Counted from the stretch's first letter, positions 1-9,285 are shown. The stretch: DNA of 64,000 nt from DASQFI01 sp035633215 (GCA_035633215.1 DASQFI010000030.1:1-64000); one strand, 5' to 3'. Notes: generated from the sequence alone by a model not told the origin. Numbers and translations: made by a program.

Positions 1-42
1 CCTCCTCTCCTCAACAGTTTAGGCTGCGCTGTTCTCATAGTA

Positions 43-59
43 TAGTCACTATGTGACTA
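43..59 (+). promoter_or_regulatory. Palindromic operator / -10 region of the first PadR gene
   Basis: TAGTCACTATGTGACTA is a perfect palindrome with 7-bp arms around TAT. It overlaps both a -10-like TATAGT (41-46) and the GTG start codon at 53. With a -10 this close, transcription would begin at about the start codon, giving a leaderless message, and a bound dimer would block it. Autoregulation by the PadR protein it precedes is inferred from the position and from how PadR families usually behave. Confidence 0.5.
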
Positions 60-382
60 AAATTCCACCGCCGGTCACGCTGGCCGAGTTCGAGCTGCTC
101 GTCATGGTGGCTGCCATGCGTCTCGGCGCCGATGAGGCCCACCCAGTGTCGATTGCCTCTGACATTAGCGAGCGCACTGGCCGGATCGTCCGACGGGCCA
201 ACGTCTACATGACTCTCCAGCGGCTCGAAGACAAAGGTTTGCTCACGACCGCGCTCGGAGAGGCGCGGCCGGAACGCGGCGGCAAACCTCGCCGACTCGT
301 GACGCCCACCCGGGAAGGCGTGGCGGCCGTGCGTGCGACGATGGCGGCGATTCACGCGATGACCCGAGGAGTGAAGATATGA
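53..382 (+). CDS. PadR family transcriptional regulator
   Basis: A 109-residue winged-helix protein starting with GTG. The N-terminal half (LAEFELLVMVAAMRLG, then VYMTLQRLEDKGLL around residues 50-63) is the PadR recognition-helix region, and GGKPRRLVTPTREGVAAV is the beta-wing and following helix. It is short, like the PadR proteins that precede ADOP permeases in Acidobacteria. Its stop codon overlaps the start of the permease gene by 4 nt (ATGA), so the two are translationally coupled. It probably represses its own operon through the palindrome over its start codon. The ligand is unknown. Confidence 0.85.
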   Translation: MTKIPPPVTLAEFELLVMVAAMRLGADEAHPVSIASDISERTGRIVRRANVYMTLQRLEDKGLLTTALGEARPERGGKPRRLVTPTREGVAAVRATMAAIHAMTRGVKI

Positions 383-3006
383 GCGCGCCGCGGTGGGCGA
401 CAGCTCTCCTTCGGCGTCTCGCGGCCTCTGATGAAGCCGACGTCCTGATCGGCGACCTGGAAGAGGCGCACCGGGCGCGGGTCGCCCGGCGTGGCGCCGT
501 CGTCGCCGCGTTGCTGACGTCGCTCGAGACGGCCGATGTGACGGTGATGCTGTTGCGCAAGCGCATTCGACTTCCCCAGTCGGGACTGTCAGGGCTCGAT
601 TTCAAGCTCGGGGTGCGCATGCTCGTGCGCTACCCGGTGCTCACCCTCGTCGGCAGCGGCTCGCTCGCACTGGCGATCGCCATCGGGTCGACGATGTTCG
701 CCTTCATCTCGCTGATGCTCTGGCCGCGCCTACCGCTGCCCGATGGCGATCAGCTCGTCCGGGTCCAGCACTACGATCGAGCGGGGAACGCGCCCGAATC
801 ACGCGTCGTCGCAGACTTCCTGCGTTGGCGCGGCGGCACGGGCACGCTCGGCGACGTCTCCGCCGGCCGCGCCGGGGAGCGCAACATCCGCATGGGCGAC
901 GGCATCGTCGAACCCATCTCGGTTGCCGAAGTGACCGCCTCGACGTTCGCGATGGCGCGCGTCGCGCCAATCCTCGGGCGAACGCTGACGGACGCCGATG
1001 CGACCGCCGCGGCGCCGCCGGTGCTCGTGATCGGCGAGCGGATCTGGCGCGAGCGATTCGCGGCGGATCCCGGCCTGCTGGGCGCGCGGGTGCTCGTCAG
1101 TGACGTGCCGACGGCTGTAGTGGGCGTGATGCCGGCGGCGTTCAGATTCCCGTCGGTCTTCGAGGCGTGGCAGCCGCTCAAGATCGACGACGCGACGGTG
1201 AAGCCGCGCGCGGGCATGGGGATCACGATCTGGGCGCGGATGAAGCCGCGCGTGACGCCCGCGCAGGCGAATGCCGAGCTCGCCGTGCTGAGCGCGCAGG
1301 CCGCGGCGGACTGGCCGGCGACGCACGCGCATCTCAGCGCCGACATTCATCCAGTCGCCTTCTCCGACATCTCGAATCCAGAGGAGCGAACGCTGATCGC
1401 GTTTATGAACCTCGTCGTCGCGCTGCTGGTCCTGGTCGTGAGCGGCAACGTCGCGCTGTTGATGTTCGCCCGCGCCGCCACGCGCGAATCGGAGATCGTC
1501 GTCCGCACGGCGCTCGGCGCGAGCCGCGGCCGGCTCGTCGCGCAGTTTGTCGCGGAGGCGCTCGTGCTCAGCGCGATCGCGGCGATTGCCGGCCTGACGC
1601 TCGGACAGCAGGCGATGGCGTGGGGCGTGAACACGTTCACCCGTGTCGCCAACGACGGCGAGCTGTTGCCGTTCTGGATTACGTCGACTCTGCCGCCGAT
1701 TTCGATCGCCTACGGCATCGGGCTCGCGCTTATGGCGACGGCGGTGACGGGTATTCTGCCGGCGCTCAAGATGACGAAGGGGATCTCATCGCGTCTTCGC
1801 GAGACCAGCGCGGGCGGCGGCGGCCTCAAGTTCGGTGGCGTCTGGACCGTGCTCATCGTCACGCAGATCGCGGTCACCGTCACGTTTCCCGCCATCGCCT
1901 TTTTTGCGAAGCGGGCGGCCTGGCAGGTCGAAGACCAGCAGATCGGCGTGCCGGCGGAACGGTACCTCTCGGCACGGCTCTCGCGCGAGAGCGGCATGAC
2001 CCAGGCGCGATTCGAAACGGGCGTGCGGCGGGTGCGCGAGGATCTCGCCGCCGTCTTGGGCGTCGCGCGCGTCAGCCTGGCCGATAGGCTGCCGCTGATG
2101 TGGAACGGCCACCACGCGATCGAGATGGACGAGGGCGGTCAGGCGCCGACCGACAGCGAGCTCGTCAACGGCCATCGCGTCAGCACCGCGTCGGTGGAAC
2201 CGGATTTTTTCCCGACCTTCGAGGCGGCTCCCATCGCCGGCCGGCTCCTGGGGCCGGCCGACTACGGCGACGCACCGCACGTCGCAGTGGTCAACCAGTC
2301 GTTCGTCAAGAAAGTACTCGGCGGGCGCAACGCCATCGGCCGACGCATTCGATATCAAGTCGACTCGGGCCCCGCAGAGCCGTGGCGGGAGATCGTCGGC
2401 GTCGTCCGCGACATGGGCATGGCCGTGGAACCAAGCCCGAAGACCGCCGGTGTCTATCTTCCGATTCGCCTTCGTGAGGTGGTGTCCGTGATGATCGCCG
2501 CGCGCGTGTCGGGCGACATGACAGCGTCGACGAACGCCTTGCGCTCGATCGTCGCCAAGGCCGATCCCGCGCTGAGGGTTTCCGAGGTGCAGCCGTTGTC
2601 GCTCGTCACCGCGAATGAGCTGAGGACCATCAACTACGTGGTGCGGGCGCTCAGCGTCGTCAGCTTGGCGGCGGTGGTCCTCGCGCTTTCGGGTATCTAC
2701 GCGGTGATGTCGTTCGCGGTGTCGCGGCGGACGCGCGAGATCGGAATCCGCATCGCGCTCGGATCGAAGCCGTCGCGCGTCGTGATCGCGATCCTTCGCC
2801 GACCGCTCATCCAGGTGACCGCGGGCATCGTCTTCGGCGGGGTTGCGACGTTCGCGATCGCGAGCCTCGTTCAAATCAAGCTCGGCTTTTCACCGGGGTT
2901 GATTGGCTACCTGCTAGTAATGCTCAGCGTCTGTCTCCTGGCCTGCGTCGCCCCGGCGCGCCGTGCGCTGAAGGTGGATCCGATCGCGGCATTGAGGACG
3001 GAGTAG
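379..3006 (+). CDS. ADOP-type MacB/FtsX permease
   Basis: An 875-residue inner-membrane protein of the acidobacterial duplicated orphan permease type. The N-terminal ~75 residues are a soluble helical region (VLIGDLEEAHRARVARRG). A first transmembrane helix near 95-115 is followed by a MacB-like periplasmic core domain (about 120-330), three FtsX-type helices (about 335-460), a second periplasmic domain (about 500-730), and three final helices with the usual RTREIGIRIALG loop before the last pair. No ATPase gene is adjacent, which is typical of this family. The permease is co-transcribed with the PadR gene. Its substrate is unknown; export of lipophilic or peptide compounds is only an analogy with MacB. 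Confidence 0.88.
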   Translation: MSAPRWATALLRRLAASDEADVLIGDLEEAHRARVARRGAVVAALLTSLETADVTVMLLRKRIRLPQSGLSGLDFKLGVRMLVRYPVLTLVGSGSLALAIAIGSTMFAFISLMLWPRLPLPDGDQLVRVQHYDRAGNAPESRVVADFLRWRGGTGTLGDVSAGRAGERNIRMGDGIVEPISVAEVTASTFAMARVAPILGRTLTDADATAAAPPVLVIGERIWRERFAADPGLLGARVLVSDVPTAVVGVMPAAFRFPSVFEAWQPLKIDDATVKPRAGMGITIWARMKPRVTPAQANAELAVLSAQAAADWPATHAHLSADIHPVAFSDISNPEERTLIAFMNLVVALLVLVVSGNVALLMFARAATRESEIVVRTALGASRGRLVAQFVAEALVLSAIAAIAGLTLGQQAMAWGVNTFTRVANDGELLPFWITSTLPPISIAYGIGLALMATAVTGILPALKMTKGISSRLRETSAGGGGLKFGGVWTVLIVTQIAVTVTFPAIAFFAKRAAWQVEDQQIGVPAERYLSARLSRESGMTQARFETGVRRVREDLAAVLGVARVSLADRLPLMWNGHHAIEMDEGGQAPTDSELVNGHRVSTASVEPDFFPTFEAAPIAGRLLGPADYGDAPHVAVVNQSFVKKVLGGRNAIGRRIRYQVDSGPAEPWREIVGVVRDMGMAVEPSPKTAGVYLPIRLREVVSVMIAARVSGDMTASTNALRSIVAKADPALRVSEVQPLSLVTANELRTINYVVRALSVVSLAAVVLALSGIYAVMSFAVSRRTREIGIRIALGSKPSRVVIAILRRPLIQVTAGIVFGGVATFAIASLVQIKLGFSPGLIGYLLVMLSVCLLACVAPARRALKVDPIAALRTE

Positions 3007-3507
3007 TGCACGCGACCGACCCTGTTGCTCGCGCTCTATCGGAAGCGAAGCTCTCGTCGGCGTCGTCGTTACCGACGGCGACCCGTTGTGATCTCGCCAA
3101 CGGGCGAGGCTCACGCTGTGACGGCGTCAGAAGCGCTCTCATCTGCAGATCGCGCTCGGTAAAGTGGTGCGCGCGATGGGCGTGCAAAAGTTCGCCGGAA
3201 GAGAGAGTCGCGAGAACCGGTGGGCCGTTGGACACCTCTCCAATTTCCTGCTGAGCCTGAGCCCAGCCCGTGAGATTTCTGGCAAGAACAGCGTTCGATC
3301 ACCAGGGCGTCGGAGAGGTGTGCCGTCGGCAGTCGCCAGAATGACTTTGCCCTTTTCTTGCCCTTTGACCGCCACAACAGCCGGCCAATCGCCGCAAATT
3401 CCGGCAAACGTTTTCCGCGAGTTGAGACCGTGTTTATCGGCGATTAGGCCACTTTCAGCAACTCGCGGCTACACGTCGCAAAGCGCCGCAAAAAACATCG
3501 ATTTCGG
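3007..3507. other. Non-coding stretch before the island boundary
   Basis: No convincing gene. Short open frames exist on both strands but lack recognisable domains, start signals or coding-like composition. The last bases (3502-3507) could form the 5' side of an anticodon stem (TTCGG) for the tRNA-Asn remnant that follows, but no D-arm or 5' acceptor strand can be found upstream. Confidence 0.6.
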
Positions 3508-3556
3508 CTGTTAACCGGAGGGTTGCTGGTTCAAATCCAGCCCGAGGAGCCAATTT
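3508..3556 (+). repeat. tRNA-Asn 3' half, left copy of a 49-bp direct repeat (att-like)
   Basis: The segment runs from the anticodon loop CTGTTAA (anticodon GTT, Asn) through variable loop, T-arm (GCTGG-TTCAAAT-CCAGC) and 3' acceptor strand CCGAGGA-G-CCA, then AATTT. The preceding TTCGG can still pair with CCGGA to close the anticodon stem, but the 5' half of the tRNA is absent. The same 49 bp recur at 14870-14918 with two mismatches, both in the T-loop. Identity from the anticodon loop to just past the 3' end is what tyrosine-recombinase insertion into tRNA genes leaves behind. Confidence 0.8.
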
Positions 3557-3947
3557 TTATCGACCCATTTCGCGAAGCCGGGCACCGGGGACCGCAGACT
3601 GTGCCCCTTTTTGTGCCCCTTCTTCAGTCCGGAGGATGGCCAGGGCTTGCTTGGAGCACGACATCGATGAACTGCTTGGCGTCTTTCCCGAGGGTGAACT
3701 CCTTCTTGAAATCGGCCCGGTCTCGGATTGTCGGGCATCAAGTGCAGCGGCATGCATTAAAGGTCGGAAGCGAAGGGATAGTCCTCTCGAGCCTAACGAC
3801 TGCACCGTCAATCGACCGGGTGGCGCGCTTTTCGAAAGGTGACATCAGCGGGCAAAGCGGACGGCGCGCACATTCGAGGTGCCGCCGCCCGGCGCCTGAG
3901 ATGAACCCGTGCCGATGATCCTGTCAATGGATTGAGAAACGGCCAAG
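3557..3947. other. Gene-poor stretch inside the left island boundary
   Basis: No intact gene. On the minus strand, about 3625-3735, there is a 35-codon open stretch (ending FIDVVLQASPGHPPD before TGA, stop near 3635) with coding-like residue usage but a stop upstream and no start. It may be the 3' end of a deleted gene, perhaps the original mobility gene, but it is not recognisable as an integrase. The rest holds nothing I can support. Confidence 0.4.
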
Positions 3948-5162
3948 CTAGAAGAAGCAGGAGACCTTTCCCTTGTCTTGGCCCGGTCCGCCGATCTCGC
4001 CGGCAGTCGCAGGGTTGTTGTCACGGCCGCCTCGATCGCTGCTCGTCACGCAAAGCGTCCGCGCGTAACGCGAGCCGGCCGTCGGAACAATGACCGGGTT
4101 GGTCGGGAACTCGAAAATGTGGGTGTTCCCTTCCGCCGTCCCGGAGCTGCTTCGCAAGAGCTGAGAGTTGACGGGGTTGCGGAAGATCTCGGTTACGGTT
4201 CCCCGACGATCGACCCGGACGATCCCCTGACGTGCAGCGGCCGCGACCCAGAGACTTCCATCCCAGTCGGCCCAGATGCCGTCGGCTCCTTCCAGCCGAG
4301 GGTGCGCCACGAACACTGAGTCCTCGCACAGCGTGTTGTTCTGCAGCGTCGGGTTGCAGCCCGTCTGACCCGGCACCAGGTTGCCACGCTGATCGAGGCG
4401 CACAGCCCAGATCGCTCCTCGGGCAGTATCGGCCATGTACAGCATGGCTGCACCGGCTCCACCTACCACGGCAACGCCGTTGGCGACCTGCCTCACTTCA
4501 AGTTGTGTCCCCTGCGGGAGGTTCAAGATCTGGCGTCCAACGCCTAACGCAGTCGGGACGCTGAGCAATCCACCGTAGGTTGTTCCGTTGGCCACCGGAG
4601 GGACCCGGAACGCTTCTTGGGTTGTGCCGGTTGCCGCATCACGCTTGTAGACACGGCCGAACCCTCTCTGGGAGTCCGTGATCCAGAGATTGCCGTGGGA
4701 GTCGAAGGCGATGCCGTTGGCTCCAGGGACACCCGAAGCGAATGTCGTCGCCTGACCCGTTGCCGGATTCATTTCGAACACCCAGCCGTCGGCGCCCGTC
4801 GCCTGATCGGAGATGTAGATGCGTCCGGCCCTGAATTCGAGCCCTCTTGGGGAGCAAGGTCCTCCCGACGGTTTCGGAACGAGACCGACGATCGACACGA
4901 TGCCGCTCAGCGTGATGCTCCGGACGAAGCAATCTCCGGACGCATCGGGCGCTTCGGCGGTGTAGAGCGTTTCCGTGTCGGGATCGACAGTGAGCCCTTC
5001 CGAATCATGGGGCAGCGTCGCGATCGTGGTAGGAACCCCGTAAGTCGGCTGACTCGTCTCCGGCAAGGTCTCTCCGCGTGGCTCGTCGGTTTGCGCCACC
5101 GCGCACAGTAGCACTGCGCAGAGGATGAGGACGGTCCGTGCAGGTAATGAATTGAGTGTCAT
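3948..5162 (-). CDS. Secreted SMP-30/NHL-like beta-propeller protein
   Basis: A 404-residue protein with a signal peptide (MTLNSLPARTVLILCAVLLCAVAQT, cleavage about residue 24). The mature part has propeller-like repeats with the pattern 'GLTVDPDTETLYTAE', 'GIAFDSHGNLWITDS', 'GIWADWDGSLWVAAA', typical of SMP-30/gluconolactonase/NHL proteins. Paired cysteines (DCFVRS, GPCSPRG, GCNPTLQNNTLCED, TLCVTS, VSCFF at the very C-terminus) suggest disulfides and a periplasmic or extracellular location. It is divergent from the sigma factor gene at 5324. Catalytic activity cannot be assigned; a non-enzymatic binding propeller is equally likely. Confidence 0.7.
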   Translation of the reverse strand: MTLNSLPARTVLILCAVLLCAVAQTDEPRGETLPETSQPTYGVPTTIATLPHDSEGLTVDPDTETLYTAEAPDASGDCFVRSITLSGIVSIVGLVPKPSGGPCSPRGLEFRAGRIYISDQATGADGWVFEMNPATGQATTFASGVPGANGIAFDSHGNLWITDSQRGFGRVYKRDAATGTTQEAFRVPPVANGTTYGGLLSVPTALGVGRQILNLPQGTQLEVRQVANGVAVVGGAGAAMLYMADTARGAIWAVRLDQRGNLVPGQTGCNPTLQNNTLCEDSVFVAHPRLEGADGIWADWDGSLWVAAAARQGIVRVDRRGTVTEIFRNPVNSQLLRSSSGTAEGNTHIFEFPTNPVIVPTAGSRYARTLCVTSSDRGGRDNNPATAGEIGGPGQDKGKVSCFF

Positions 5163-5166
5163 CGTC

Positions 5167-5200
5167 TTGTCCAGTTCAACCGATTGTCCAGTTCAACCGA
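5167..5200 (-). repeat. Perfect 17-bp tandem duplication in the propeller gene leader
   Basis: TTGTCCAGTTCAACCGA occurs twice without spacing (5167-5183 and 5184-5200), ending 4 bases upstream of the start codon at 5162 on the minus strand. It lies where the ribosome-binding region should be and could be a doubled regulatory half-site or a slipped-strand duplication. Confidence 0.7.
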
Positions 5201-5221
5201 TGGTTCTGGCCCTCCCTGTCT

Positions 5222-5297
5222 GAGATCGCGCAAGGGCCGGCCCGAGCAGGTCAACCGAGGGTGAAAATTTTGCGGCTGAGCGTGCCGGCCCTAAAAT
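5222..5297 (+). promoter_or_regulatory. Putative promoter and conserved 20-bp element upstream of the sigma gene
   Basis: GAGATCGCGCAAGGGCCGGC (5222-5241), then 8 bases and GTCAA. The same element with one mismatch and the same 8-base gap to GTCAA is at 6071-6090, upstream of the kinase gene. Downstream, TTGCGG (5270-5275) and TAAAAT (5292-5297), 16 bp apart, resemble a housekeeping promoter, 26 nt before the ATG at 5324. Confidence 0.4.
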
Positions 5298-5323
5298 TCG
5301 AAGACTCTTCTTAAAGGCGGCTC

Positions 5324-5950
5324 ATGGCTTCGTCTCACGACGTGACGGCGCTCCTGGTGGATTGGAACCGCGGCAACCGCAGCGCACTCAATCAGTTGCT
5401 GCCGCTCGTCTACGCGGAGCTCCGCCGGATCGCGTCGCGCAAGCTTCGGAGTGAGCGGGTCGGTCACAGCCTGCAGCCAACCGCACTCGTCCATGAGGTG
5501 TATCTGCGCCTCGTCGATCAGCGCCAGGTCGATTGGCGGAACCGGGCGCATTTCTACGGCGTGGCCGCCGAGATCATGCGTAGAATCCTGGTCGACCAGG
5601 CCCGTCGCCACGCGGCGAGTAAGCGCGGCAGGGGCGTGGCGTGCGTATCAATTGATGACGCGCGAGAGGTGCCCGCGTCGAACGAGATGCCGATCCTCGC
5701 GCTCGATCACGCGCTCGATCGCCTGCAGAAGATCGATCCCGGGCTCGCCAGAGTAGTGGAGCTGCGTGCCTTTGGCGGTCTGACGATCGAAGAAGCGGCG
5801 CATGTTCTCCAGGTTTCGCCTTCGACGGCCAAGCGCGACTGGCGCACCGCGAAAGCGTGGCTAAGTCGGGAGCTTGGCTCGCCGGGTTCGGAGGCAGGCG
5901 CCCCACACGACCGTCCCCCCTCCGTTGGTCAACGCTCGGGCAAGGGTTAG
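5324..5950 (+). CDS. ECF RNA polymerase sigma factor (kinase-linked type)
   Basis: A 208-residue group IV sigma factor. Region 2 spans about residues 8-85: LLPLVYAELRRIASRKLRSE, then the hallmark HSLQPTALVHEVYLRL and the RAHFYGVAAEIMRRILVDQARR stretch. Region 4 (about 130-185) contains VVELRAFGGLTIEEAAHVLQVSPSTAKRDWRTAKAWL, the DNA-binding helix-turn-helix. This matches the TIGR02999-type ECF subgroup, which is often encoded next to Ser/Thr kinases rather than an anti-sigma factor. That fits the kinase gene that follows; no anti-sigma gene is present. Phosphorylation control by the neighbouring kinase is an inference. Confidence 0.88.
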   Translation: MASSHDVTALLVDWNRGNRSALNQLLPLVYAELRRIASRKLRSERVGHSLQPTALVHEVYLRLVDQRQVDWRNRAHFYGVAAEIMRRILVDQARRHAASKRGRGVACVSIDDAREVPASNEMPILALDHALDRLQKIDPGLARVVELRAFGGLTIEEAAHVLQVSPSTAKRDWRTAKAWLSRELGSPGSEAGAPHDRPPSVGQRSGKG

Positions 5951-6277
5951 TCCGCTGTCCTGACCAGTCCCTGGGCGACCACAAGGAGCGCAATCGCGGT
6001 TCGCGTGCTCCATGTCATGGCTGGTTCTACCTTTCTGCGGCGACCAAACCGCCGAACTCGGCTCTCAGTGGAGATCGCGCAAGCGCCGGCACTTGTGGGT
6101 CAAGGTTCGAAGGGCGAGTCCTCGTCTCGTACACCCCCGCTGGTACGCGGGGCGGGTTATGGATGCGGCGCTCGGCAAACGAAGACGGTTGCGCTTGGGT
6201 CGCGGGGACCCAAACGACTAAATTAGATTGCCAGCCGCGCCGTCGGGACGTGCGCGTAGGGGCTCCGAGCTTCGCAC
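5951..6277 (+). other. Intergenic region with second copy of the 20-bp element
   Basis: No gene. GAGATCGCGCAAGCGCCGGC at 6071-6090 repeats the element at 5222-5241 (19 of 20 identical, same 8-base gap to GTCAA). Near the gene, TTGGGT (6195-6200) and TAAATT (6219-6224), 18 bp apart, are a weak promoter candidate for the kinase gene. Confidence 0.4.
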
Positions 6278-9109
6278 ATGATTGACGAACGATGGGCGCG
6301 TGTGAAGGCGTTGTTTCAGGCCGCGATCGAGCGGCCGGACTCGGAGCGCGATGCCTTTCTCGCTTCGGCGGTGGGCGATGACGAGTCGCTGCGCCGTGAG
6401 GTCGAGTCGCTCCTGGCCTCGGACCAACGCGATGCCGCATTCCTCGATTGGGTCCCGGCGGCCGCTGAGGCCGCCATGGGCGGTTTGCCAGACGCCGTCT
6501 CTCAATCGACGGGAGAGATGCGATCCCATCCCTTGCTCAGCATTCATCAGCGAATCGGCGCGTACGAAATCGTCGCGCTCCTTGGCGCAGGCGGAATGGG
6601 GGAGGTCTATCGCGCTCGTGACACGAAGCTCAATCGCGACGTCGCGCTCAAGGTCTTGCCGCCGAGGTTCGCGCTGGATCCTGATCGCCTCGAGCGATTC
6701 AGGCGCGAAGCCCAGATGCTCGCGGCGCTGAAGCATCCGAACATCGCCGGCATCTACGGTTTCGAGGAATCGAGCGGTGTGCACGCTCTCGTCTTGGAGC
6801 TTATCGAAGGACCGACGCTTGCCGACCGCATCGCAGGTGGCCCGATCCCTCCAGGTGAGGTGCTCACAATCGGGTCCCAGATCGCCGATGCCCTGGGGGC
6901 GGCACATACGAAGGGCATCCTTCATCGTGACCTCAAGCCAGCGAATATCGCGTTCGACGCGAGCGGCGTCGTGAAGGTGCTCGACTTCGGGCTGGCGAAG
7001 CCAGCCCGTCCCGACAGCGCGGGTGCGGATCCGGCTGCGACGCGTGACGGTGTGATCCTCGGCACGGCCGCCTACATGAGTCCAGAACAGGCCCGTGGCC
7101 GAGCCGTGGACAAACGTACGGACATCTGGTCGTTTGGGTGCGTGCTGTTCGAGATGCTCGCTGGCCGAGCGGCGTTCGCCGCCGAGACGATTTCAGACAC
7201 TATCGCGCGCGTCCTGAACAGCGAGGCCGATTGGCAGGCCCTGCCGCCAACGACCCCTGCTCGGCTCCGCGATCTCGTACGCCGGTGCCTGCAAAAGGAC
7301 GCGAATCGGCGCCTGCACGACATCGGCGATGCGCGAATCGAGCTCGACGAGGCACTGGCGGCGCGAGCGGCGCCGACGGGGGCGTCAGGAACTGGTGCGG
7401 CCCTCACGCATGCCCCACGGGCTCGAACAGTCGCTGTCGGCCTCGCCGTGATTGCCGGCCTTGGACTCGCAGCCGCGGCAGCGGTTCTCTGGCGATCGGC
7501 ATTCCCTCAGGAGGGAACGGCGCCGCTGGCGAGCAAGCATACACAGGTCACGTTCATGGGGACGGTACGTGACGCGGCGCTCTCGCCCGACGGCCGCAGC
7601 ATGGCCTACGTGACCGGGGAAGGCGACAACCAGCGGCTGATGGTCCAGGATGTCTCCGGGGGACCGGCGCTCGAGATCTCGCGTGGCCGAGCGTCCTTAC
7701 CGCGGTGGTCTCCTGATGGAAGCCGGCTGGCGTACATCGGCACCGGAATCACGGTGGTTTCCAGGCTCGGAGGCGCGGCCCGCGTCATCGCCTACGGGGG
7801 GGTCTTCTCGTGGTCACCGGATGGCTCCCGGATTGCCGTGGCCTCGCGGACGGAACAGGCGTTCCGAGTCGTGACGCTCCGCGACGGCAAGGTTCAGCGA
7901 GTCGCGCTGAATGGGTCTCCGCGCCTGGACGATCTCGACTGGGATCCTCGTACGGATCGTCTGGCGATCCTGACGTTTGACGATCGCAAGTATCAGTGGA
8001 CCATCTGGACGGTCACACTCGACGGCGCTGCAGTACGCCTTTTCAACTCCGGTGACGCCCCAATTTCATCGCCGCGCTGGTCTCCAAGCGGCGACGCGAT
8101 CTATTTCCTTCGCAAACAGAATGCTGCTGAACTCCTCAGTATTTCCGCCGCCGGCGAAAGCGACGCCCCGCACGTGCTCTTATCGGGCTTGCAGGCGGGT
8201 GGACGCCTCACGCTTTCGGCCGATGGTCGGCGCCTGCTTCACACGCGCGGAGTGGAGTACAGCAATCTTTGGATCGCCAGCCTGACCGGGGGTGAGAGCC
8301 CGAGGCCGATCACCGAAGGGACGTCGTTCTACTGGACTCCCCAGGTCTCGCCAGACGGCCGCTGGATCGTGACGGGTACCGGAGCAGGCTCGAGCGACAC
8401 GATCGCGAAACTGCCGTTCGGCGGTGGCGATCTGATTCCGCTCACCTTCGGCGACGACCAGGCTGATAACAGCCCGGTCTGGTCTCCAGACGGCAAGCGC
8501 ATTCTCTTCGCCACCAATCGCAGCGGCGCGCCCGGCGTCTGGATCATGGATGCCGACGGACGCCAGCAGCGCAAGCTCGAGACGAGTGAGGTGGCCCCAA
8601 GCTACACCGTGACGTGGGTACCAGGCGGTCATGTCGGCTGGCAGCAGGCGACGCCAGGGAACCAGGTGAACTACCGAATCCGAGACCTCACCACCGGTCG
8701 CGAGGAGTTCCTGGTGAAGGAAGGGTCCGGATCGGTCTCCCGGCCGATATTCTCGCCTCGAGACGATCAGGTCGTGCTGATTTGGACTCGCCGTGAACGC
8801 CCCGGCTTATGGGTATTGGCATGGCCCGGACGGGAGGGTCGCTTTCTCACCGGCGAACCCGCAATGCCCCTGGGCTGGTCTCCTGATGGCCTGTGGATCT
8901 ATGCGCTTCGGGGCGGCGGACAACATGTTCTGCGGATCTCGGTCCGAACGGGCGACATACAGATAGCCACGACCTTCAAGACAGGCAGAATCAATTCTGG
9001 TGACGTGACGCCAGACGGCCGCTACATCGTCTGCAGCGTCTGGGAATACAAAGGCGACGCCTGGCTGATTGAGAACTTTGATCCGCAGCCTCGACCGAAA
9101 GCGCGTTAA
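6278..9109 (+). CDS. Ser/Thr protein kinase with C-terminal TolB/WD40 propeller
   Basis: 943 residues. Residues 1-90 are the helical leader common in this family (MIDERWARVKALFQAAIERP...LLASDQ). The kinase domain (about 95-360) has the glycine loop GAGGMGEVY, VALKVL with the catalytic Lys, HRDLKPANI, DFGLAKP and YMSPEQARG, so it should be active. A single transmembrane helix (about 385-405, VAVGLAVIAGLGLAAAAAVLW) precedes a periplasmic propeller (about 430-935) with repeated 'SPDGxxxxY' TolB/PD40 blades. The topology suggests a sensor that reads the periplasm and signals to the cytoplasm. It lies downstream of the ECF sigma gene and shares an upstream element with it. Confidence 0.9.
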   Translation: MIDERWARVKALFQAAIERPDSERDAFLASAVGDDESLRREVESLLASDQRDAAFLDWVPAAAEAAMGGLPDAVSQSTGEMRSHPLLSIHQRIGAYEIVALLGAGGMGEVYRARDTKLNRDVALKVLPPRFALDPDRLERFRREAQMLAALKHPNIAGIYGFEESSGVHALVLELIEGPTLADRIAGGPIPPGEVLTIGSQIADALGAAHTKGILHRDLKPANIAFDASGVVKVLDFGLAKPARPDSAGADPAATRDGVILGTAAYMSPEQARGRAVDKRTDIWSFGCVLFEMLAGRAAFAAETISDTIARVLNSEADWQALPPTTPARLRDLVRRCLQKDANRRLHDIGDARIELDEALAARAAPTGASGTGAALTHAPRARTVAVGLAVIAGLGLAAAAAVLWRSAFPQEGTAPLASKHTQVTFMGTVRDAALSPDGRSMAYVTGEGDNQRLMVQDVSGGPALEISRGRASLPRWSPDGSRLAYIGTGITVVSRLGGAARVIAYGGVFSWSPDGSRIAVASRTEQAFRVVTLRDGKVQRVALNGSPRLDDLDWDPRTDRLAILTFDDRKYQWTIWTVTLDGAAVRLFNSGDAPISSPRWSPSGDAIYFLRKQNAAELLSISAAGESDAPHVLLSGLQAGGRLTLSADGRRLLHTRGVEYSNLWIASLTGGESPRPITEGTSFYWTPQVSPDGRWIVTGTGAGSSDTIAKLPFGGGDLIPLTFGDDQADNSPVWSPDGKRILFATNRSGAPGVWIMDADGRQQRKLETSEVAPSYTVTWVPGGHVGWQQATPGNQVNYRIRDLTTGREEFLVKEGSGSVSRPIFSPRDDQVVLIWTRRERPGLWVLAWPGREGRFLTGEPAMPLGWSPDGLWIYALRGGGQHVLRISVRTGDIQIATTFKTGRINSGDVTPDGRYIVCSVWEYKGDAWLIENFDPQPRPKAR

Positions 9110-9285
9110 GCAACGTCCTTCTCGCAGCAGCGTCAGCGGGTCACCAGGAACCCTGCCCAGGAGCTTTGGGCCACCGTTCGTCCCGCCTCACCGAGTGCCA
9201 CGACGCGCCAGCTGAGCTCAGTAGCGTGCACCTGGGCTTTCTCATCGACAGACCCGGGCGGTACTCCGTTCGCTGGACAGTCGAT

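Noticed and set aside
51..53. ATG at 51 as the start of the first PadR gene
   Set aside because: It is out of frame with the PadR coding sequence; the in-frame start is the GTG at 53.
3502..3552. A complete tRNA-Asn gene
   Set aside because: The anticodon arm, T-arm and 3' acceptor strand are there, but no D-arm and no 5' acceptor strand can be found upstream, so it is only the 3' half.
6091..6180. A possible tRNA in the sigma-kinase intergenic region, because of a GGTTCGA-like string near 6103
   Set aside because: No acceptor, D or anticodon stems can be folded around it.
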